A stretch of 64,000 bases of DNA, taken from positions 12,744,291-12,808,290 of the forward strand of contig OZ025206.1 in NCBI GenBank assembly GCA_964019055.1, given 5' to 3'. This document shows, piece by piece, positions 55,256 through 64,000 of this stretch (position 1 is the stretch's first letter; every line of letters starts with the position of its first letter). Under the pieces are notes generated by a model that made no database searches, had not been told where the DNA came from, and saw nothing but the letters and a program-made list of their open reading frames with translations. This DNA is from Anthopleura xanthogrammica (lineage: Eukaryota > Cnidaria > Anthozoa > Actiniaria > Actiniidae). The position numbers were made by a program, and so were the translations under genes.

Positions 55256-57586
55256 CGAGGTTTTTGTGAAGAGGAAGCTCGTTACTGAGTAGGCGCGTCA
55301 CATGTGCCACGTCATTACCTAGGATATGGGGGTGGAACATATTGTGGAATCTATCAGGATTATTAGCAGCCCCTGTCATTTCCGGCCTTCCGGGCCAAGA
55401 TTCAATTTTAGAGTCAAAGCGCCTATTCTATGAAAAAATTGAATGAGCGCTTTGTTTTTCTTAGGTTAATTAGGTTTTAGAAAGTATCTCATTTAAATTC
55501 ATCGTTGCGAGTTTTGTAACAGTTTGGTAAATAAAATTTTTTTGATCGTTTTTGACTTTATTTTCTGGCTTTGCACTTCCATTTTTTGGCCGCCAAGAAA
55601 TTGCGGCGAGACGGTTAATATAACCGGAAAAGCGCTTCATGTGCCTTGGATTTGGTTGCGATTAAAAATGAAGTCTTTGTACAAACCATAAAAAAATTGA
55701 CACTAGTGGAGAGTCGAATTTCAGGATGAAAAATAAAACAGAAAACCAGGAATAAAATTAGATTGAACTTTATTGAAGGAATGCATAAAATGAAAAAGAG
55801 AACTGAAAGAGGGAGGAAAAACCCCAGTAACTTGGATATGGCTTTCAGGCAGTACTCTTTGTGATAGCTAGGCAAGTCACTCTTTCATCTAAGGAAAATT
55901 CAAGGAATTGAAATGTCGGGGAAGTGATCATGACAACGCGAGATTTCCAGCTTTTCAAACAAATGCCATATATGATGGACTTACCTCAGAACTGAATCAG
56001 TGCATTGACTTCTGAGTGAAAGAACTCCGATACTAGTAAACTTTTTACAAACTTTTGCCCTTCAGGCAGCGGGGAAAACAGTCTTCACTTGACAAATCCT
56101 TGTTAAGAGTGAAAAAATAATACACTGGATTGCTTTTGAATATTATATATTTTTTCACAGACAGTGCGCAATCCTATGCAGTATCATTTCAGACGTGTCA
56201 TTATTGTGCACGTCAAAAATTACATGTAAGCGCTGTCAGTCAGTTCGATACTTTCAATGCCGGATGAAACGAACCAAACCGTCACGCTTCAGAAGGAAGC
56301 CCAAAAGAATAGTTATAATTCATCTATTTTGATATGAAATAGCAGAAGGATAGGGTGCGTTTATTGACAGTTCAGAGGTGACAGTGTCAAAGGAAAAGGA
56401 AGGAAAAGGAAAGGAAAGGAGAGGAATTATGGAAACGAGGGGAGGGCAGTCCTTCTAAATTTAAAAAAAATCGAAATGATTAATCTCTCAAGCCTAAAAA
56501 AAAAGAGAAAGAATTAAAGTTTTACAAATCAAAGTAAGTAAGGTGAACGGTCCAGTGAGGGACCTAGCTAGACCTTTTTGACGTCCATGTATGCACCAAG
56601 TAAGAATAGTGAATGTAAATCAAACATCAGAACAAAAATACAAAAGCTGGAAAAATTTAAATCCTAACGTTGGTCAAGAACGAGACGAGATACCATGTTG
56701 AACTTAGGAGTTCAAAACTGACAAATTTATGGAGTCCAATTTTGGAATTTTTTACCGGAAAGAATTGAAAATTACTATCTATGACTAAGACATAATGAGT
56801 TGGAGAAGTGGAAAAGTTTCTAAACAGAGTTGTAACGAGTAATACTAAATAAACGCACTCCATAACATTTAACAATTAGAAATTTATTACCTTCTCGTCG
56901 GATACTGATACACGATATATATGACACGAGTCGAAAAACAGAACTAACGGAGGCGCAACACAGTACAGCACGCGCAAGCCCAGACTTGCATTGGTGTCAT
57001 GCAGGGTTTATAGCACAGTTATTCTTGGAGTCTGCGCTTCTGTTTATAATGGGTAATGTTACTCATGGCATCGCCGTAGAAATTGTTATTTTGTGTGCGC
57101 AATAAATTCTCCTCGAGCAGGATTTGGCCTTGTGCTTTCATTGCTTCTTGTTCTACATTTTTCTTTCAGTTGAAGTAAAAATAGACAACAAGATTCATGT
57201 TGTCATCTCGTGGATTTTAAAAGAGACTTCAATTTGGTTTTCTGTTTTGCTGGAGAAGTGAATATCGATGTTGCAAATCGGGGCTTGAGCGCAGCGTCGC
57301 CTTATGGAAAACTGAATAGATATCGACTTCAAGCTTGCAACTAGTTGTTACCCTGCTTGCAGAGGTCTTTTTCGGCCTCAGTCCTGGCTTAAGCCTGCCG
57401 CTCAGCCTTGCGGAAGGGAAGAAAAATAACCTTTGCCCGCAGGGTAACTTATTGTAAACAATGACTTCAGTGCGCTGAATGAGAATTGGTCTAGCGCATC
57501 TTTCTTGAAAAGTGAGTGCTTCTAGCGCACTTCGTTGGCGCAGTAAAACATTCCTGACAACTAGCTTCTAGCATTTTATAGATACT
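55256..57586. other. Intergenic between ARF and DUS3L
   Basis: No gene recognised. A purine-rich AAGGAAAAGG microsatellite lies at about 56390-56425. Open frames at 55615-55875 and 56657-56875 have no recognisable domain. Confidence 0.45.
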
Positions 57587-60500
57587 TCAGTCCGCTGCAT
57601 AGGAATTGGCCTTGTGTTTTGGTAGAAAAGTAAATGTTTCTGGCACAGGACCCAGCAGCATCTCACTGTTGATAAAAACAACACCAACAAATTGAAAGTT
57701 AACATCTCTAGTCTTAAATTGTTGTAAAGTGTTTCATGAAGCAAATTTTTCAAGAAAAATGTGCTTGATGAAACACTTTACAATACTTTATTATTAGGCA
57801 ATGTGTATCAAAGCTCACAAAGCACTCTGGGAAAGTGAGTTCTTTAAAAATGTAACAGGGAAATCAAAGGAACTATCAGAAAAAAAATTCTCTGTTATTT
57901 TCTTCTGCTGAAATCCTTTTATTTCCATAGAAAATATCGAAGGAAAAATTATCAGATGAATTTTTAGAGGAGCCAAAAAAGCGTAAGAACTCACTTTCCC
58001 ACCATGCTTTGTGCTAGAATTTCGAGCTCATGCACATTGACTATCACCAAGCAACAAAACATTAATATCTATAGTTTTGTTATCTTTTTTTTTTCTATCA
58101 TAGCGTAGTTGCGTAGCTCATTTATTCTTTCTTCAAGATAGAATGATAATTCAGGACATGATTGTATAGCGAACTACGTCTATAGCCTCTTGCACCATGA
58201 CTACGGCCATGGCTAACCACCTCCCTGGGCTAACCTACCACGCATTACTATTCTTATCACTGTATTATCAACTGTTTCTATATAATGGGCCGTTGTTATA
58301 AAGTGTATTTTAAAACTGCCTCCATGGTTTTTACAGGTGCGCATTTCATAATCATGAAAAGATATGGTTAACCTTAATGCCTCCTATAGCTATTCAGTCC
58401 GACTGAATTCAAGTGTAATTTAGAACTGTTGATTTTAGGGAAACCGGTGAACCCGGAAAAGCTCTTGAAGCACAAGGGAATTCCATAAAGCAACTCTACA
58501 GTAATACGACAATGGAGGGCTCAAGATAACGGCCGGTCAACGGTCAATGTCCGGCCAAATTTGGTACTTGACCGGTCAAATACGGTTTTGGACGGACATG
58601 TTGACCGGTCATATTTGAAAAAATAAAATAAAATAAAATAAAATAAAATAAAATAAAATAAAATAAAATAAAATAAAATAAAATAAAATAAAATAAAATA
58701 AAATAAAATAAAATAAAATAAAATAAAATAAAATAAAATAAAATAAAATAAAATAAAATAAAATAAAATAAAATAAAATAAAATAAAATAAAATAAAATA
58801 AAATAAAATAAAATAAAATAAAATAAAATAAAATAAAATAAAATAAAATAAAATAAAATAAAATAAAATAAAATAAAATAAAATAAAATAAAATAAAATA
58901 AAATAAAATAAAATAAAATAAAATAAAATAAAATAAAATAAAATAAAATAAAATAAAATAAAATACACCAGACATCTTGACCAGCATATGACTGGCCGTT
59001 ATTTTTAGCCCTGCAATGGCTTCTCGAAAAAGAAGGGGGAGGGAGAAAAAAATGAAATTGTGGCGTACCTTATTTCAATCCAGTCCTCGCTGTAACGACT
59101 TGCCATCAGTGTCTCTAAGTCATCACGGCCGATATAATAAGGTGGACGTTCATTGATGCGCTGTGGTGGACGCTCTAGTAACCCCACAGGGATGTACCTA
59201 TTACGACAAATAATATTAATACTAGCATTAATCCATGCATGATAACAACCTGGTCCTATACTACTTTGTAAAAATTTGCTATAAATTTCGCGTTCTGATT
59301 GGTTGGGAGCGCGTGCATTATGAGGGCACAAAGCACGCGCGCGCAGTTCCTATTTCGTCAAGAGCATATACAAATGCAAGCTATATGCATCAAAATCCGG
59401 CAGTAAATTATTTTGTTTGTTGCATCCTAAATTTAGGTAAAATGCTTCTAGTCACAACCATAATAAGAGTCTGCCACAGCGAGGCGTCCATTAGCAGTTT
59501 GTTCACTTTTTTTAACTTTTTTTTTACTTAAAAGTAGGCTGATACCTGCACAAGAACGACAGCCACTCAAGAAGAAAACGTCTGGTTATTTCTACACCCT
59601 GCGAAAAGGAAGAGAAGAATTGTTACTCAATTTGATTAGGCTATTTCATTTCATTTTTGAACCTCCTTTTCTTGGGATAAAGACCTTAGGAAATCCTTGA
59701 GGTGAGGATCGAAATGCATTGTTGAAAAGGCTGGTTGTGTGGACTTGGGTTTTATTCCTTACTCATTATCCTGCACTCTGTTTAGTCAAGATACCCTGGG
59801 TGCCAGAGGTTCTTCATTTATAATAATGTTTAATGAGGAAACTCTTTCATCATAGGTGCTTTTCAAAGAGGTTCTAAAATCAATCTCGCAATGCTTCTTG
59901 GTCAACTTACGACCGAGAAGCATTGGATTGAAGCAGGAGAGTCTATGGAACTCAGGGTAAGTTATTTGGTAAGAAAGAGAATATTAACCACTCAATATGT
60001 ACATGAATCGTGCTGAATTTCATTACCGGGGCCACTTGAATAAAACTGACCAACCAGTTAACAGTAAACTAGACAGAGAACTAATGAACTGATAACAGCG
60101 TTAGCCAATCAGACTATCACGTTCTCACGATATGTATCGATGTGCTATCTGATGGGCTGGTTAAAGATATTGAACTAAATATCGCAATATGATTGGTTTA
60201 TAATACTAGTTTATCAAAGTGGTACCAGTTGTAGTATCCACGCAGTAAGTCCATTTATCCCGAAACATTTATCTAATCAAAACTATATTTCATTATCACT
60301 ACCTGAGTGTCAGAACCCCAGTGTTCTAAACCACAGTTGACAAATTCTTTAAGCATGTTGAGTCTTTCATGAGATGAAATATCCCAGTGCCTAAAAGAGA
60401 AACATTGAAAGCTTATCTAAGCAGTGTTCCAAGAGAAATGCTGCCAGATGGCAAGGTGGTGAGAATCACCAATGCTGCCTTGGGTTTTCCAGACTCTCTG

Positions 60501-63500
60501 GCATTTTGCCAAGCAAGCACGACAATAACAGTTTTTACCTTTGTTCCTTGATCTCAGTAAAAATCCAAGGTTTGATAAGAGCTCCTCTGTAACATGAAAT
60601 ATTATTATTAGTGAACACATATCAAGTGAACAGTGGACTTCATACTTCAGGTCAGTATTACATAGAATGCCTACCTAGCTACCATGAGACCAGCCACTCC
60701 TGTTTCTTCACGTCTAAGCAAAGCATCTTCATAGGACAAGACATCACCATTACCTAACAAACAATAATACCATAGCATAGGATTTATGTAAAGGTTCCTC
60801 AATAGTTTTACAGACTAATTAGTGAAGTTATATTGTGTCAGTCTTGTACAAGCAGGTATTCTAATTCATTATTATATTTTACAACTGTGAGTAGGGCAGT
60901 CACAAACTCAAGAAGATGAACCTTTTGTTTTACTAACCAACTAATTCCAAGCTAGAAAAGGGGGGGGGGAGAGGGGACAAAATTTAGAAGATGAACCTTT
61001 TGCTTTTCTAACCAGCTAATTCTAAGCTACAAAGGGGTAGGGGAGGGGACAAAATTTAAAAGATTCACCTTTTGCTAAATACTAGCCAACTAATTCCATA
61101 CTAGAAGGGGGGGAGGATTCATGGGCACCCTGTGACCACCCCCTAAACCTGCCGCTGCTTACCAAAAAGTGGTATTGGTGCTGCTGCTTCAGCACATGCT
61201 GATATGTATTGCCAATCAGCACTCTTGGTATAACGCTGCTCTCTTGACCTTCCATGGACCTAATGAAACATATGAAATGCACTGCTTTTTAAAATGAGCC
61301 ATTTGTACAAACAGTTCATGTGACCCTACCAATAGTTGGACTACAAGGCAGGGCTAGAATATCGGCTAGAATAATGGCTGGTCCACAGACTGGACAAATG
61401 CCTCACTGAGCCAAAAAGAATCTCAGAAATGGAAAAATGGAATGAGCACCTTAATTTTAGTAGGAAGGCAAAATTTAATATTAATTTAATATTAATTTAA
61501 TATTGGAGAAAATATAGGAAAAATGGAATTGAAAAAAAATTACATATTTCATCAGGAATGGTGTGCACAAGGATTAAGAGCAAGAGCTTGTTGCTCAACA
61601 CAATTTTTTTCCCATTTACATTCTGGATGCTACAACAAGAATACAGTTCCCAATACATGTACATTATACTTTTCCTAACAGATAATAATAATGGGCAATG
61701 TGCTAAACACATTGTTTTTCCATTCAGAAGCTGTGACAACAACAGTACCCTTGTTTACTATACTCTTGGTCATATACTTACAGTGATTAAAGAGGCTCCC
61801 CAGCTACTGACATTGCTGACTAGCTTATGTGCATTCCAGGTCTTCTTGTCATCATGTACTCCAGCTCTCATCTTTACTGTAAGAGGAATGTCTAGAACCT
61901 GAAGAAAATAATTATAATATTTGACTACATGTTTTTTGTCCAAGGCAAGCTGTGCATAACAGTAGTAAAAATCTTGGTTTTCTGGTGCTATCTTACTGGG
62001 TCTGATTGATATAGTATTTCTAATGAGGAACAATGGCACAAAAAAAATTCAAATTTCATCAAAATCCCAAAACCATGGATTGTGGAGCACCCTAAAAAGT
62101 GGTGGGGCTATATAAGAGACTAGTACAGTATGGGAAAAAGTGGTGGGGCTCTATAACAGTTTAGTACAGTATGGGACATTTAGTGGTGGGGCTAAGATTG
62201 GAAAATATAAGAGACTAGTATGGGAAATGGAAAAAAGTGGTAGGGCTATAGCAATATTTCATTTACACTTACTTCTACCATTCCCTTCACAATTTCCTGA
62301 AATCTTCCTTTTCTTTCCATCAGTGCACATCCAGCACCCTTAAAATAGAATGTACATTGAAGATAATGTAAGCATTGACCTTAGCTTCATTATAACACAA
62401 TTAAAGGTCTCCTGAGATGTATAACCTAAAATAACATTAATCTTAATTTTGGATGTCAAATTTGCAATTTTTTCATATTTGCACAATTTAATATGATTAT
62501 AGCAGATCTGAATCTAGTAAGATGTTTTTGACTAATTTGTATATACAAACTACCAGCATATCCAGATGTATTTCTCTCAATATCTCATATGCCAGCAATA
62601 GAATATGACCAGGAGGATTCATGTTGATATCTGTACCTTTGAAAAGACCATATCAATTGGGCAGCCTGTGTTGATATCCACAAAGTCTAAAGATACTTGC
62701 TTTTGTAGAATCTCAGCACATTTGGACATTGTGTCTGGAAATGATCCACAGACCTGAAAGCATAAATAAGATATTTAACATTATGTTGTAAAGATGATAG
62801 TGATGATGATAGTGATGATGATAGTGATGATGATGATAGTAATGATGATAGTGATGATGATAGTGATGATGATGATAGTGAAGATGATAGTGAAGATGAT
62901 AGTGATGATGATGATAGTGAAGATGATAGTGAAGATGATAGTGATGATGATAGTGATGATGATAGTGATGATGATGATAGTGATGATGATAGTGAAGATG
63001 ATAGTGATGATAGTGATGAAGATGATAATGATAATGAAGATGATAGTGAAGATGATAGTGATGATGATAGTGATGAAGATGATAGTGATGAAGGTGATAG
63101 TGATGATGATAGTGAAGATGATAGTGATGATGATAGTGATGATGATAGTGATGATGATGATAGTGATGATGATAGTGAAGATGATAGTGATGAAGATGAT
63201 AGTGAAGATAATAGTGATGATGATAGTGATGATGATAGTGATGATGATAGTGATGAAGATGATAGTGAAGATGATAGTGATGATAGTGATGAAGATGATA
63301 ATGATAATGAAGATGATAGTGAAGATGATAGTGATGATGATAGTGATGAAGATGATAGTGATGAAGGTGATAGTGATGATGATAGTGAAGATGATAGTGA
63401 AGATGATAGTGATGATAGTGATGAAGATGATAGTGAAGATGATAGTGAAGATGATAGTGATGATGATAGTGATGAAGATGATAGTGATGAAGATGATAGT

Positions 63501-63783
63501 GATGATGATAGTGAAGATGATAGTGAAGATGATAGTGATGAAGATGATAGTGAAGATGATAGTGAAGATGATAGTGAAGATGATAGTGAAGATGATAGTG
63601 AAGATGATAGTGAAGATGATTATAGTGATGATGACAATGAAACAGTGATGATAGTGATGATATGATGATGATTATTATCACTATCATAAGAATAATTCTG
63701 AACTTTGATCACAAACAAACCTGAACTCCAAAAATATCTTCAGTGTGATGTCGCTTTAGTAGTGCCCATTCTGATTGTTGCCC
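57587..63783 (-). CDS. DUS3L: tRNA-dihydrouridine(47) synthase 3-like, C-terminal 311 residues (partial)
   Basis: Twelve exons read leftward: 63721-63783, 62637-62753, 62273-62338, 61782-61898, 61163-61259, 60675-60753, 60539-60586, 60303-60390, 59546-59598, 59069-59197 and 57587-57665 form a continuous frame (the count includes one further exon expected beyond the right edge). The flavoenzyme reduces U47 of tRNA with FMN and NAD(P)H. Seen in order: [42 protein letters not shown] with the catalytic Cys of the NxGCP motif, [56 protein letters not shown], the helical domain ([48 protein letters not shown]) and the end [11 protein letters not shown]. The zinc-finger N-terminus and first part of the barrel lie off the right edge. 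No breaks seen. Confidence 0.95.
57722..57783. repeat. Hairpin, 22-bp arms
   Basis: TTGTAAAGTGTTTCATGAAG and its inverse (one mismatch) around an 18-bp loop, 57 bp upstream in gene sense of the last DUS3L exon's acceptor side intron. Confidence 0.75.
57816..58013. mobile_element. Inverted-repeat element in DUS3L last intron
   Basis: Left CACAAAGCACTCTGGGAAAG then TGAGTTCTT; right AAGAACTCACTTTCCCACC then ATGCTTTGTG, inverse with a few changes. 198 bp, non-coding. Confidence 0.65.
58516..59013. mobile_element. hAT-like MITE carrying a long AAAAT array
   Basis: Ends AGGGCTCAAGATAACGGCC and GGCCGTTATTTTTAGCCCTG are inverse repeats; the flanking word CAATGG occurs directly outside both (58510-58515 and 59014-59019), fitting a target duplication. 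Inside lie several CCGGTCAA words and the microsatellite at 58621-58965. The CAGGG-type end is typical of hAT elements. Confidence 0.65.
58621..58965. repeat. Perfect (AAAAT) microsatellite, 69 copies
   Basis: 345 bp of uninterrupted AAATA repeats. The minus-strand open frames here (Phe-Tyr-Ile-Leu repeats) are by-products. Confidence 0.97.
62792..63664. repeat. GAT-type tandem repeat in DUS3L intron
   Basis: About 870 bp built from GATGATGATAGT and GAAGATGATAGT blocks of 9 and 12 bp, with near-identical longer blocks (for example around 63005-63130 and 63255-63380). Open in both directions without stops but inside an intron with strong exons on both sides, so not coding. Confidence 0.95.
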
Positions 63784-64000
63784 CTATTGAAAACAATAGA
63801 AACCAAATGTTGTATTTCTTATTTATTTAATTAATCCAATCAATCCATCTCTTTGCACTACAATCAATCCACATATAGGATCCATTCACATATATTTTCC
63901 AGTCTCTACATTCACACTGTACCTAACCTACCTACACTATATATCCCAGGGTCAGATCCAGGAAGAGGCAAAGAGGGGCTGTAGCCCCCCTCCAGGGCTC
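63784..64000. other. DUS3L intron to the right edge
   Basis: No exon recognised. The last 50 bases (TAGCCCCCCTCCAGGGCTC) look like the start of a repeat cut by the window edge. Confidence 0.4.

Noticed and set aside
58544..58987. Phe/Ile/Leu/Tyr repeat frames
   Set aside because: Translation of the perfect AAAAT array inside a DUS3L intron.
62713..63687. His/Tyr-rich and Met/Ile/Val-rich frames on the two strands
   Set aside because: Translation of the GAT repeat within an intron; it partly overlaps a real DUS3L exon on the minus strand in another frame.

Overview
The window is animal nuclear DNA: long introns with GT-AG junctions, intronless GPCR and BTB genes beside many-exon housekeeping genes, and dense small repeats. 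The mix (a tRNA-derived SINE family, a Penelope-type hammerhead relic, many short foldback elements, tandem lineage-specific genes) suggests an anthozoan cnidarian, probably a stony coral. That placement is inference; no species-diagnostic sequence was identified.

Layout. 1-3.2 kb: no gene seen, SINE-like relic at the left edge. 3.2-4.0 kb (-): first exon of a class A GPCR (TM1-TM6; TM7 exon not found in the window). 6.7-12.65 kb: about 148 copies of a 40-bp minisatellite. 15.1-21.7 kb (-): complete 12-exon PSME3 (PA28-gamma) gene, 241 residues, its introns holding a SINE and several foldback elements. 22.1 kb: relic of a hammerhead ribozyme in a retroelement end. 23.3-24.6 kb (-): intronless BTB-BACK-PHR gene. 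27.1-28.8 kb (+): three-exon secreted IL-17-like cytokine gene, 184 residues, with TATA box and poly(A) signal. 29.8-40.3 kb (-): a 3.7-3.8 kb unit present three times in tandem, each carrying a five-exon gene (one 5' untranslated plus four coding exons) for an unrecognised, largely disordered protein of about 620-650 residues. 40.4-45.8 kb: two small DNA elements, then apparently intergenic. 45.8-47.0 kb (+): complete intronless class A GPCR. 48.7-55.3 kb (-): a class I ARF GTPase gene with three alternative, intact last coding exons. 57.6-63.8 kb (-): the last 12 exons of DUS3L, continuing off the right edge.

The genes do not form one pathway; the window holds housekeeping genes (proteasome activation, tRNA modification, Golgi traffic) between signalling or immune-type genes (two GPCRs, IL-17-like cytokine) and one locally expanded orphan family. 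The most notable items are the triplicated terminal exon of ARF, the triplicated orphan gene (one copy with a mutated splice donor), and the hammerhead relic. All exon models come from hand-read splice sites and reading-frame continuity; no transcript evidence was available.
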